Source: Candidatus Heimdallarchaeota archaeon LC_3
GTDB lineage: Archaea > Asgardarchaeota > Heimdallarchaeia > Hodarchaeales > LC-3
Assembly (NCBI GenBank): GCA_001940645.1
Contig: MDVS01000156.1
Coordinates: forward strand, 1-16,253
Reading direction: 5' to 3'
DNA: 16,253 nucleotides
Made by a program: the position numbers and the translations under genes. Positions 1-7,933 of this stretch are shown piece after piece. Under the pieces are notes generated by a model, which did no database searches, was not told the origin of the DNA, and worked only from the letters and a program-made list of their open reading frames with translations. The stretch's first letter is position 1, and every line of letters begins with the position of its first letter.

Positions 1-1593
1 ATTTTCTTTATATTCTAATTCGTCACCAGAGACTTCTACTACTTTCTTTATATTTGGAAAAGGAATTGTAAACAATGAACCTGCTGCTTTTACAACTAGA
101 GCATTAACAATCAAATAATCCATTTTTACTCGAATGATGAACTTTGTACCTAGGCCCTTTTTAGTTTTTATATCAATTTTTCCTTTTAATTTATCAATTA
201 TGTTATTATAAGCAATATTTAATCCTATCCCTCTTCCAGATAATTTTGATACCTCTTCTTTGGTCGAAAATCCAGAATAAAATAATAGTGCTAATAATTC
301 CTTTTCATTTAGTTTTTCATTTTTCCTAATTAACTTTTTTTCTTCTGCTCTTTTCCTAATTGAAGATAAATCAATACCTTCACCATTATCTTCGACTGTA
401 ATAACTATATCTTGAATATCCTTCCTAGCAATTATGGTAATTTTTCCTTTTTCAGGTTTTTTGTTCTTTTTTCTGATATCTGGGGTCTCAATTCCATGAT
501 CAATGGCATTCCTGATCAGGTGAATAATAGATTCATTTATTAAATCAATACTGACTCTATCGATTTCTACATTTTTTCCACTAATTACAAGATCAATTAA
601 TTTTCCGCTTTCTTTTGATCCTTCTCTTACTATTCTCGGATAATAATTAAATATTTGTTCCAATGGAACTAGTCTAGTCCTTAAAATAATATTCTGTAAA
701 TCTGATACTATATTATCGAAATCTCTAAATGAATAAGCATTATTGTTTGTTTTTAATAGTTCTTGTTCAAGGTGATTTCTTACAATAACTAACTCCCCTA
801 CCAAATCCATTAATTTATTCAAATGCTTAAGAGATATTCTAACAGATTGGAAACTTGATGAAACTTTTGTACCAACTTCAAGTTTACCTTTCTCCTTATC
901 TTCATCAAGAAGTACTTTTATTTTTGTATCAGAAACTCCACCTATTTTGTTTACTTCATCCAGCAATAGTTTTTCATTTTCATTTGACACTAATATGATA
1001 CTTAGATAATCGAATCCTGTTCCACTTCGTAATTCTTTTCGTGTTGGAGTAGAACTGATAATTCTTGCAATATTTTCAAAAGTGTCTAAGATTTTTAAGG
1101 CATTTTTACTTTTAGACTTATTTTTATCAATAAATTCTATAAATACTTCGTAAGTTACCCCCATTCTTATTGTTTCCCCTGTAATTCCCTTTAAATCATT
1201 GATAATAATTGAAAGGTCAAATTCCTTCATATCTTCTAATTTATTGTTTTGATCCAAACTAAATTTATTTAAATTTAACGTAACTAGAAAAACCAATATT
1301 TCATTTATCTTTTTGTTAAAAGAATGAAAAATATCGATAGAGTCACTATCTATAAACCCAGAACTAATCAATTTTTTTGATGCTTCTTCTGCTATCTGAC
1401 AGAGTTTAGTTAGACCAGCAAAGTCCCTCGCAGCATACATGCCTTTCATTGTATAAATATTATCCCTTATTTCTTCAAGGGAAGGTATATTAGTCGGATT
1501 ATCATCTAAATCATTTAATAATGAATCTATTGTCGATGAAATCTCTCGGATTTCATTTATAAATACATTAACTAAGTCATCATCTTTTTCCAT
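1..1593 (-). CDS. cheA: CheA-type histidine kinase with Tyr in place of the phospho-His, C-terminus cut off by window edge (CheA1)
   Basis: This is the chemotaxis sensor kinase that receives receptor signals through CheW. I read 531 codons from an ATG at 1593 with no stop before base 1. Domains in order: P1 (about 1-110), P2-like CheY-docking domain (about 145-235), P3 dimerisation helices (about 250-300), P4 ATPase (about 300-485) and the start of P5, the CheW-like domain. P4 looks intact: N-box His358, Asn362, Asp365, His366; G1 Asp402-x-Gly404-x-Gly406; G2 Gly453-Arg-Gly-Ile-Gly. P1 is odd: the motif reads N-I-Y-T-M-K-G, so residue 47 is Tyr (codon 1455-1453, TAT) where CheA proteins carry the phosphorylated His. 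The supporting Lys50 and Glu69 are kept. Self-phosphorylation in the normal way should be impossible. A GGAAGTG stretch upstream may be the ribosome binding site. It lies 112 bases downstream of cheY on the same strand. Family certain; function of this variant inferred. Confidence 0.95.
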   Translation of the reverse strand, partial: MEKDDDLVNVFINEIREISSTIDSLLNDLDDNPTNIPSLEEIRDNIYTMKGMYAARDFAGLTKLCQIAEEASKKLISSGFIDSDSIDIFHSFNKKINEILVFLVTLNLNKFSLDQNNKLEDMKEFDLSIIINDLKGITGETIRMGVTYEVFIEFIDKNKSKSKNALKILDTFENIARIISSTPTRKELRSGTGFDYLSIILVSNENEKLLLDEVNKIGGVSDTKIKVLLDEDKEKGKLEVGTKVSSSFQSVRISLKHLNKLMDLVGELVIVRNHLEQELLKTNNNAYSFRDFDNIVSDLQNIILRTRLVPLEQIFNYYPRIVREGSKESGKLIDLVISGKNVEIDRVSIDLINESIIHLIRNAIDHGIETPDIRKKNKKPEKGKITIIARKDIQDIVITVEDNGEGIDLSSIRKRAEEKKLIRKNEKLNEKELLALLFYSGFSTKEEVSKLSGRGIGLNIAYNNIIDKLKGKIDIKTKKGLGTKFIIRVKMDYLIVNALVVKAAGSLFTIPFPNIKKVVEVSGDELEYKEN

Positions 1594-1705
1594 TTTTACA
1601 CTTCCCTAAAGGTTAAAATTATTTACATTTCATATATTGTGAATTTTTTATGTCTTAAATTAATTCAATACAAATTTTTGGTTAATGATTTCAAAAATAA
1701 TTTTC

Positions 1706-2068
1706 TTATGTTGTTAAAACTTTATCAACAGCTTCTATGACTTTGCCAGGTTTAAATGGCTTGATTATAAAATCCGCTGCTCCTGATTTCAAAGCTTCAA
1801 TAACCATAGCCTCTTGACCAAGTGCAGTAATCATTATTATTTTTGCATGAGGATCAAATTCTCGAATTTTTCGAACAGATTCTATCCCATTAGGATTTGG
1901 CATAACAATATCCATTGTCGTTAAATCCGGACGTAACTTGGCATATAATGAAATAGCTTCCTCACCGTTTGAAGCTTCACCAATTATCTTATGTCCATCA
2001 CCTTCAAGGATTTTCTTTATCATCATCCTCATAAATCTTGCATCATCAGCTATTAGTATGTTTGCCAT
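1706..2068 (-). CDS. cheY: CheY single-domain response regulator
   Basis: This is a 120-residue receiver domain and nothing else, the usual CheY size. It takes phosphate from CheA and carries the signal to the motor. The acidic pair is Asp8-Asp9, the phosphorylated Asp is Asp53 in T-M-D-I-V-M-P, the switch Thr is Thr81 in I-T-A, and the conserved Lys is Lys103 in I-K-P-F. All catalytic positions are present. I chose the ATG at 2068 (protein begins M-A-N-I-L-I-A-D-D) because the frame's first ATG, at 2077, overlaps the purine-rich AAAGGATG that would serve as ribosome binding site; starting there would add only three residues. A single receiver between two CheA genes fits a shared target for both kinases. 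Downstream motor adaptors such as CheF are not in view. Confidence 0.95.
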   Translation of the reverse strand: MANILIADDARFMRMMIKKILEGDGHKIIGEASNGEEAISLYAKLRPDLTTMDIVMPNPNGIESVRKIREFDPHAKIIMITALGQEAMVIEALKSGAADFIIKPFKPGKVIEAVDKVLTT

Positions 2069-2511
2069 TATATTCATCCTTTATTTGAATTTTGTCAGTT
2101 TATTTTAACTCTGATTGTTATTCCATTCTTATTTAAATGTTTAATAGAAAAAATTATTTTTGCTTAAAGCCTCATTAATCAATTAGTTCCTAGAAATGCT
2201 ATAATAATCAAAGGTTTGTAAATATTCTATGTAGGAAAACTTTCCCAAAGAAAATTTGCCAGTAATAATACTTTCCCCTTATGTAAAAAAAATGTCTATT
2301 AGGGAAGGGAGTTTTGAAATATTTATGGAAAATAAGATAGCTGATAATAACGCTCTTTTTGCTTATTATCTATTTTACTTGTTCATTATTTCTTAATTTG
2401 AAGGGTTATTCTGTGCATATACATAAATAAAGCTTAAATCATATCATTAACCGTAATATGTAGTTGAAGAAGGGGAGGAAAAAAAAGTAATTAAAATGAG
2501 ATCATTTTCAG
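2069..2511. other. Intergenic stretch between the double CheW gene and cheY
   Basis: About 440 bases lacking any convincing gene. It holds the terminator described after the double CheW gene and, next to cheY, the AAAGGATG ribosome binding site (2082-2075 on the minus strand). A C-rich tract near 2270-2280 and a G-rich tract near 2301-2311 could pair imperfectly. The length suggests that cheY has its own promoter, but I cannot point to one TATA element with confidence. Confidence 0.4.
2479..2508 (-). terminator. Hairpin plus T-run terminator after the double CheW gene
   Basis: Just past the stop codon at 2512 lies an inverted repeat, AAAATGA (2493-2499) and TCATTTT (2502-2508). Read on the minus strand it is followed by eight T (2486-2479). 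A T-run directly after a gene fits both archaeal and intrinsic termination. The loop is tight (two bases, or four with a shorter stem), so the hairpin is the weaker part of the argument. Confidence 0.5.
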
Positions 2512-3708
2512 TTAATCAGAATATTTTACAAAATCGTCTTCAGAAAAATGGAGTTCTGGAATTTCCTCCTGTTCTGTCTCAGTATCTTCTGTTTTCTTGA
2601 CAACAGTCTTTCTAGTCCTGCGCGCTTGGATAATTTTTTCTTCCTTATATTCTGGAATAAGTGCATCTAAATTTAATAACACAATGATTTTATCATCGAT
2701 TTTTGTTGCACCGATTAGATATTTTCTTTCTATTTTTGTCGAGATGAACCCTAATTTTTTCTTAATATTATTTTCAGCTATATATCGTAAGCCAATTGCT
2801 CGATCAATTAACATACCAATATTGTCTTCAGCAACATTTAATAAGATAACATTCCCTTTATATCCTGCATCATCAGTCGATTTGAGCTTAAGAATTTTCT
2901 TCAAGTTTAAAAGTGTTGTTATTTTCCCTCTAACATCAATAACACCTATTACATTTTTTTTTGCTCCAGGAATTTTATTGAATTTTTGTAAATAAAGAAT
3001 TTGGTTTACTTGTTCTTCTGGAACAGCAAAATAATGTTCATTTAATTGAAACTCTAAATAAGGAGTAACCTTTCCAGTTTGGTGAACTCCTTTGTTATCA
3101 TAAAAATCCTCGGATGATTGAAATTCTGGGATTTCTTCTTGCACTACATAATTATCTTCTGTTTCATTGGCAATAGTCTTTCTAGTCCTACGTGCTTGGA
3201 TAATTTTTTCTTCATTATACTCTGGAATAAGTGCATCTAAATTTAATAACACAATGATTTTATCATCGATTTTTGTTGCACCGATTAGATATTTTCTTTC
3301 TATTTTTGTCGAGATGAACCCTAATTTTTTCTTAATATTATTTTCAGCTATATATCGTAAACCAATTGCTCGATCAACTAACATGCCAATATTATCTTCA
3401 GCAACATTTAATAAGATAACATTCCCTTTATATCCTGCATCATCAGTCGATTTGAGCTTAAGAATTTTCTTCAAGTCTAAAAGTGTTGTTATTTTCCCTC
3501 TAACATCAATAACACCTATTACATTTTTTTTTGCACCAGGAATTTTATTGAATTTTTGTAAATAAAGAATTTGGATAACTTGTTCTTCTGGAACAGCAAA
3601 ATAATGTTCATTTAATTGAAACTCTAAATAAGCAGTAACCTTTCCCTTTTGGTGAACTCCAATACTATCAAATTTGTTCTTAGAATCAAGACTCAAGATC
3701 AATAACAC
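2512..3708 (-). CDS. cheW: Tandem double CheW-domain coupling protein
   Basis: CheW adaptors link chemoreceptors to CheA. This protein holds two CheW domains, about residues 25-170 and 215-360, joined by a polar linker and followed by an acidic tail. The two halves are offset by exactly 190 residues and almost identical, including the G-V-I-D-V-R-G core and the linker I-I-Q-A-R-R-T-R-K-T. There is no receiver domain, so this is not CheV. The two halves could each occupy one CheW position and so tie neighbouring receptor-kinase rings together; that is inference. The start is uncertain: the frame opens with GTG at 3708, but AGGTG overlaps it and would suit a TTG at 3696 better; either way domain 1 is complete. 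There are 228 bases between it and cheC, enough for a promoter of its own. A likely terminator follows the stop. Confidence 0.93.
   Translation of the reverse strand: MLLILSLDSKNKFDSIGVHQKGKVTAYLEFQLNEHYFAVPEEQVIQILYLQKFNKIPGAKKNVIGVIDVRGKITTLLDLKKILKLKSTDDAGYKGNVILLNVAEDNIGMLVDRAIGLRYIAENNIKKKLGFISTKIERKYLIGATKIDDKIIVLLNLDALIPEYNEEKIIQARRTRKTIANETEDNYVVQEEIPEFQSSEDFYDNKGVHQTGKVTPYLEFQLNEHYFAVPEEQVNQILYLQKFNKIPGAKKNVIGVIDVRGKITTLLNLKKILKLKSTDDAGYKGNVILLNVAEDNIGMLIDRAIGLRYIAENNIKKKLGFISTKIERKYLIGATKIDDKIIVLLNLDALIPEYKEEKIIQARRTRKTVVKKTEDTETEQEEIPELHFSEDDFVKYSD
2550..3090. repeat. Intragenic tandem repeat, copy encoding second CheW domain
   Basis: This stretch repeats 570 bases later at 3120-3660. 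Over the core 2611-3090 against 3181-3660 I count 15 mismatches in 480 aligned bases and no gaps, about 97% identity. The period is 190 codons, so the frame is kept. Similarity fades at about 2550 on the low side and stops at about 3090 on the high side. Confidence 0.93.
3120..3660. repeat. Intragenic tandem repeat, copy encoding first CheW domain
   Basis: Partner of the repeat at 2550-3090, offset 570 bases. The stretch 3271-3330 is identical to 2701-2760 over all 60 bases. The few differences are scattered substitutions; I count about six amino-acid changes within the compared core. Confidence 0.93.
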
Positions 3709-3936
3709 CTAATAATTATTTTAAAATAATATTTTATATCTTATGAAAAAGAATTGTTTTGGTAAATAAGGACTAGGAGTAAGAAAACTTTCATTAGTTG
3801 TTATTCAAAAATTAATTCGATTGCAATCTCTTTTTCTCAGTTTAATTAATCCTAGTTATCATTTTCTAGCTGTAATTATTTGAATTTTGGGAATTTTTTT
3901 TCTAAGAGGAATTGTGTACCCATAAAAACTTCAACA

Positions 3937-4581
3937 TTAATTTTCAAACATTTTTAATAAGGTAATTTCAACAGATTTCGGTTCAGGAGCAAAAATAATA
4001 ATTGGACTCAATTTGGTGTCAGCAGAAAAGATATCACATTCAATCAGTAAGAGTTCAGTGAAATCATCACCATAAAGAGATGCTAATGAAGTAAAAATTG
4101 TTTCACATTTTTCTAAAACAAAAATCGGAGTACCAGGTATTTCATTTATCCCTAAAAACGTATTTATTGAGGCAATAAAATGTAATGAAAGCATATTTCC
4201 TATTTCTTTTATAATAGATTCATCTAACGAAGTTAATTCATTTATATTAATCGCTTTTTTGGTTGTGCTTAAAATTTTAAGTAGAGAATTTAAGGTATCT
4301 TCATCAAAGATAATAATAATAGTTAGAGGGATTTCCCCGTTTGTCTCTATGATAACTGCACCAAAAATAGAATCAGGTTCTTTGTCTTTCCATCGAATGG
4401 TTGATAATTCAGTAGTTGATATTCTTTTAAATCTCGGTAAACTCATATCTATTCGTCTGTTTAATAAATCTGCAAGTGCGTTAGCAGCATGACCACTACC
4501 GATATTTCCCAATTCTTGTAGGGCATCTATATGATCACTTAAGAGTAAATCAAATCGAAAGGTCTTGTTTGAACTATTCAA
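3937..4581 (-). CDS. cheC: CheC-type CheY-P phosphatase
   Basis: CheC removes phosphate from CheY-P; in Bacillus and many archaea it works with the deamidase CheD. The protein has 214 residues, close to the family norm. Both halves carry the phosphatase signature: Glu23-x-x-Asn26 in E-L-G-N-I-G-S-G-H-A-A-N-A-L and Glu126-x-x-Asn129 in K-E-I-G-N-M-L. Both active sites therefore look intact. The start is a TTG at 4581, three bases after the cheA2 stop codon (4587-4585), which points to translational coupling and to balanced production of kinase and phosphatase. No better start lies nearby, since the next Met is residue 46, beyond the first active site. No cheD is visible in the window. Confidence 0.93.
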   Translation of the reverse strand: MNSSNKTFRFDLLLSDHIDALQELGNIGSGHAANALADLLNRRIDMSLPRFKRISTTELSTIRWKDKEPDSIFGAVIIETNGEIPLTIIIIFDEDTLNSLLKILSTTKKAININELTSLDESIIKEIGNMLSLHFIASINTFLGINEIPGTPIFVLEKCETIFTSLASLYGDDFTELLLIECDIFSADTKLSPIIIFAPEPKSVEITLLKMFEN

Positions 4582-4584
4582 GGT

Positions 4585-6468
4585 CTATTTCACACTATAA
4601 GTTGATGGATCGATAATTGGGACAACATTTCCTTCACCAATGTAAGAAAATCCTCCAAATCCTTTGATTCTATCCATCAAAGTATCTCTATTTTTATAAA
4701 CAATTTGTTGCTGATTAACTAATCTGTCAACTAGAATGCCATATTTTTTTTCTCCATGTTGCCAAATGATTACTGTTCCAATAGAATCAATTTTCATATT
4801 TTTTTGAGTCATGGATTCAAGTTCATAGTTTTCTCTGATAGAAACAAGAGGAATTATTTCTCGATTTAAAACAATATAAGGTCTTTTTTTCTCATCGAAG
4901 TAACATTTTTCCTTCGGAACATGTATTACTCTACTTATATTAGGCATTGGAATGCTGTACAAAGAATTTTCAATTTCAACGATTAATCCACTAAATATTT
5001 GTTGATTTCTTCTTATTCTAATTGTAAAACGTGTTCCAAAATCTTTTTGTGTTTCGATGTTTATTGTACCATTTAATTTATTAATAATTTTCTTATAAAC
5101 TAAATTTAATCCGATACCCTTTCCTGCTAGTTCGGATACTTGATCACTTGTAGTAAATCCTGAGAAATAAAGTAATGATAATAAATTTTCCTTACTTAAT
5201 TTATCATTTTTTTTAATTAATCCTTTTTCAAGTGAATATTTCCTTAATAAAGGAACATCAATGCCTTGTCCATCATCCTCAATCTTAATAATAATATCTT
5301 GGTAATCTTTTTCTGCGATGACAACAATTTTGCCAATTGTTGATTTTTTTTTCTTCTTTCTATTCTTTGGAGACTCAATCCCATGAATAATACTATTCCG
5401 AACTAATTGGATTATAACATCATTAAGGAGGTCTATCGAAATTCGGTCTATTTCAACACCTTTTCCTCTGACGATTAAATTAATCTCTTTATTATATTCT
5501 TGAGCTAATTTTCTTGTTAATCTAGGGTAATAAGTGAATATATTATCTAATGGGACTAACCTGGCGTTGAGGATTAATTCCTGAATTTCAGTTGTAATTC
5601 GATCATATTCTCGAAAAGAAAAAGAAGAAACATTAGTTTTTATATATTCTTGTTCCAATTTATTTCGTTCAGTAACAATTTCTCCTAAAATACCCATCAT
5701 TTTATTCAAATCAGTTAAGGGAACTCTTATTGATTGAAAATCTGAGGATATATCTAACCTTTTATCTATATTAGCCTTCTCTGTTAATTTTTCTATTTTA
5801 ATATCAGAAACTTCATCTACCTTCGAGATTTCTTCTCTAATTAGTCTATCATCTTCATTAGAAACGATTGTTATTTTTAGATTTGCGAAGGATTTTTCAT
5901 CTTCAATTTCTTGGCGAGTAGGTTTCGAGCTGACGATTTTTGAAAATTTTTCAAGTCTTGTTAACGTTTGAAATGCCCTTGCACTTTTTAATTTACAATT
6001 TTTATCGTAATCGACCACAATCTCATAAGGAATTCCTGTACTGATTTTCCCATCAATCACTTGTTGCAATTTATTTTTTATTTCTGAAACTTCAAATTCG
6101 GGCATTTCTTCTATCTTCTGATTTTCAGATAACCCAAATTTATTTACCTTCATATGCGAAATAAAATTCATTAAAGAATTCAATTTATTATTAAGCTCAT
6201 AAAAAATATCCAATGTCTCAGTATCAAAGAAACTAGTCATACTAATTTGTTCGAGAACGTCTTCAGTAACATGAAGAACTTCTGTTAGTTTAGAAAACTC
6301 CATTGCAGCAAAGATACCTTTTAAAGTGTGAATTAATCGTTTTATTTCCTCAACAGGTCTTAAATCAGTTACGTCTCGTTCTATTGTGTTCAGATTAACA
6401 TTGAATGCAGATAATAATTCCCTTGTTTCACTAATAAAAATGTTAACAATTTCTTTATCATTCTGCAT
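4585..6468 (-). CDS. cheA: CheA-type histidine kinase with phospho-His but altered N-box (CheA2)
   Basis: A full-length chemotaxis kinase of 627 residues. P1 (1-110) has the phosphorylated His47 in L-I-H-T-L-K-G, with Lys50 and the hydrogen-bonding Glu69. A P2-like CheY-docking domain follows (about 145-230), then P3 (about 245-300), P4 (about 300-485) and P5, CheW-like (about 490-627), which ends V-V-P-I-I-D-P-S. G1 (Asp398-x-Gly400-x-Gly402) and G2 (Gly449-Lys-Gly-Ile-Gly) are normal, and the Mg-binding Asn358 is kept. The N-box departs from the family: Gln354 replaces the His four residues before the Asn, and Ile361 replaces Asp in the D-H-G-I-E motif. Loss of that His is expected to weaken phosphotransfer. 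The start is ATG 6468 with GGAG eight bases upstream. It is followed after three bases by cheC. It may act mainly as the phospho-acceptor partner of CheA1. Confidence 0.96.
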   Translation of the reverse strand: MQNDKEIVNIFISETRELLSAFNVNLNTIERDVTDLRPVEEIKRLIHTLKGIFAAMEFSKLTEVLHVTEDVLEQISMTSFFDTETLDIFYELNNKLNSLMNFISHMKVNKFGLSENQKIEEMPEFEVSEIKNKLQQVIDGKISTGIPYEIVVDYDKNCKLKSARAFQTLTRLEKFSKIVSSKPTRQEIEDEKSFANLKITIVSNEDDRLIREEISKVDEVSDIKIEKLTEKANIDKRLDISSDFQSIRVPLTDLNKMMGILGEIVTERNKLEQEYIKTNVSSFSFREYDRITTEIQELILNARLVPLDNIFTYYPRLTRKLAQEYNKEINLIVRGKGVEIDRISIDLLNDVIIQLVRNSIIHGIESPKNRKKKKKSTIGKIVVIAEKDYQDIIIKIEDDGQGIDVPLLRKYSLEKGLIKKNDKLSKENLLSLLYFSGFTTSDQVSELAGKGIGLNLVYKKIINKLNGTINIETQKDFGTRFTIRIRRNQQIFSGLIVEIENSLYSIPMPNISRVIHVPKEKCYFDEKKRPYIVLNREIIPLVSIRENYELESMTQKNMKIDSIGTVIIWQHGEKKYGILVDRLVNQQQIVYKNRDTLMDRIKGFGGFSYIGEGNVVPIIDPSTYSVK

Positions 6469-6600
6469 TAAATTTACTCCATTATTGTAGAAATTTAGTT
6501 AATCCATAAAAATATTCTCAAAATAACAGTTATTTATTGATAATTTGATTATTATTAGTGAGTTAGGTTTCTCATAATTTTCGATACAAATAGATCTTTT

Positions 6601-7515
6601 TTAGCTGTCAGTGTCTGTCTCTTCTTTAGAAAGATCAAGTTTAGATAATTCCCTCTCAGATAAATCAACAGTCTCAATTTTTTCTTGACTTTCATTTTCG
6701 TTCTTTTTCTTTCTTTTTCCTTTATCTTTTCTTTTCTTTTCTTCAGAAATATCAAGATTAATTAATTCCGTATCGGATAAATCTGTAGTCTCCACTTTTT
6801 CTAAAATTTTCTTTTCTTTCTTTTTCCTTCTTTTTCCTTTATCCTTGCTTTTCTTTTCTTCAGAAAAATCAGGATTAATTAATTCCTCCTCGGATAAATC
6901 TATAGTCTCCACTTTTTCTAAACTTTCCAATCCTTCAACAGAAAGATCAAGTTTTGATAATTCCTCCTCGGATAAATCTATAGTCTCCACTTTTTCTAAA
7001 CTTTCCATTCCATCAGACAATTCTATTTTTTCATAATCAGATAAAATAGTATCCAAATTTAAAAGGTTAATTATGTCATCTTCAAGTCCAGCAGTCCCCT
7101 TAAGATATTTTTTATCAATGTTTGAGGTAATGGATTCTAAATCATAAATAATTCTGCCACTGGGAATACGTTGTAAAGCCAAAGCTCGATCCACAAGCAT
7201 TCCAACCGTCTCACCCTGATATTCAACTAAAATAATATCTCGTTCTTCTAATACATTAATTTTAGATTTGGTATCTAACTTCTTATTTAAATCAATGAGT
7301 GTCACAATGTCCCCACGAACATCAATAACACCAAGAATGTAGTCTGGGGCTCCAGGAACTTTATTGAATTTAATAAATTGAAGAACCTGATTTACTTGTT
7401 CAACTGGTAAACCATAAAAATAGTCTCCCATAGAAAAGATGAAGATACTCTTAATATGTTCATCTCTAACAAAGAGACTCATTAAATTAAATGTAGGTGC
7501 TGATTTAAAACTCAT
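6601..7515 (-). CDS. cheW: CheW coupling protein with long repeat-containing charged tail
   Basis: A CheW adaptor of 304 residues, about twice the usual size. The CheW domain is at about 20-160 and has G-V-I-D-V-R-G, L-V-E-Y-Q-G-E-T-V-G-M-L-V-D-R and L-L-N-L-D-T-I-L, the typical core strands. From residue 171 to the end is a low-complexity tail of four units built on E-K-V-E-T-I-D-L-S-E-E-E-L, each ending near L-D-L-S or D-F-S. Two lysine-rich stretches (about 221-236 and 260-272) separate units 2-3 and 3-4. The tail should be disordered, with alternating acidic and basic blocks. It may be a flexible tether or a set of binding sites in the array; that is inference. The start is ATG 7515 with GAGATGG upstream; Met12 is an alternative. 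It lies between mcp1 and cheA2, so it probably couples that receptor to the kinase. Confidence 0.93.
   Translation of the reverse strand: MSFKSAPTFNLMSLFVRDEHIKSIFIFSMGDYFYGLPVEQVNQVLQFIKFNKVPGAPDYILGVIDVRGDIVTLIDLNKKLDTKSKINVLEERDIILVEYQGETVGMLVDRALALQRIPSGRIIYDLESITSNIDKKYLKGTAGLEDDIINLLNLDTILSDYEKIELSDGMESLEKVETIDLSEEELSKLDLSVEGLESLEKVETIDLSEEELINPDFSEEKKSKDKGKRRKKKEKKILEKVETTDLSDTELINLDISEEKKRKDKGKRKKKNENESQEKIETVDLSERELSKLDLSKEETDTDS
6604..7007. repeat. Degenerate tandem repeats coding the CheW tail
   Basis: Four units encode residues 171-196, 197-236, 237-276 and 277-304 of the tailed CheW. The first two are the freshest: bases 6883-6929 and 6961-7007 are identical over 47 bases, offset 78 (26 codons). 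Units 2 and 3 share a 40-residue period including the lysine-rich spacer. All stay in frame, so the expansion happened by whole codons. Confidence 0.88.
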
Positions 7516-7933
7516 AACTATCCATCTCTTAAATTAAATTTTCAAAAGTCTTATATGTAATAAAATTAAGGTGATAATATTAATTGAAAAAATATATGAG
7601 TAAAAAAATTTGCCTATTTTTTTTTTAAAGAAATAATACTTCAGAATTGAATTATTAGGACTAAATAAATCTAATCATCGAAATTAAGAGAAAATTACTA
7701 GAGAAAAAGGAAAAATAAGGGAAAAGAATAAAATGATAGGAATTATGATTAGATTCTTATTTTCCTTCTATCTGATTGTTTTTTTATGCGCTTACAACGA
7801 AGAGAACTAAGACATTATCAATATTTAAACTAATTTGATATATATTAGATGCGAAATTAGTTAAATATTAAATTGATTAGCAATATAATCCACTCTAGCA
7901 AATTCATCAATTTTTGTAATAAATATCATAGCA
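7516..7933. other. Intergenic stretch between mcp1 and the tailed cheW gene
   Basis: There are 418 very AT-rich bases between the mcp1 stop and the cheW start. I see no gene of useful length; a 22-residue frame just after mcp1 is listed as rejected. The distance suggests that the tailed cheW gene begins a separate transcript. An AT tract near 7590-7600 could be its TATA element, but I cannot single it out from the background. Confidence 0.4.

Noticed and set aside
2325..2396. A 23-codon plus-strand frame with a hydrophobic end between the double CheW gene and cheY
   Set aside because: Too short, and the nearest purine-rich tract is too far from the ATG. Hydrophobic short frames are common in AT-rich DNA.
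2597..3565. Two 132-codon open frames on the plus strand inside the double CheW gene
   Set aside because: They are antisense shadows. They resemble each other only because the coding strand holds two nearly identical CheW domains.
2512..3708. Reading the double CheW protein as CheV
   Set aside because: CheV is CheW plus a receiver. The second half is plainly another CheW domain and no receiver motif is present.
6555..6755. A 66-codon lysine-rich minus-strand frame overlapping the end of the tailed CheW gene
   Set aside because: It reads the repeat-coding DNA out of frame; the lysine richness comes from the A-rich spacers.
7863..7931. A 22-codon minus-strand frame (M-I-F-I-T-K-I-D-E-F-A-R-V) just after the mcp1 stop
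   Set aside because: The composition looks protein-like, but it is very short, has no clear ribosome binding site of its own and matches nothing I know.
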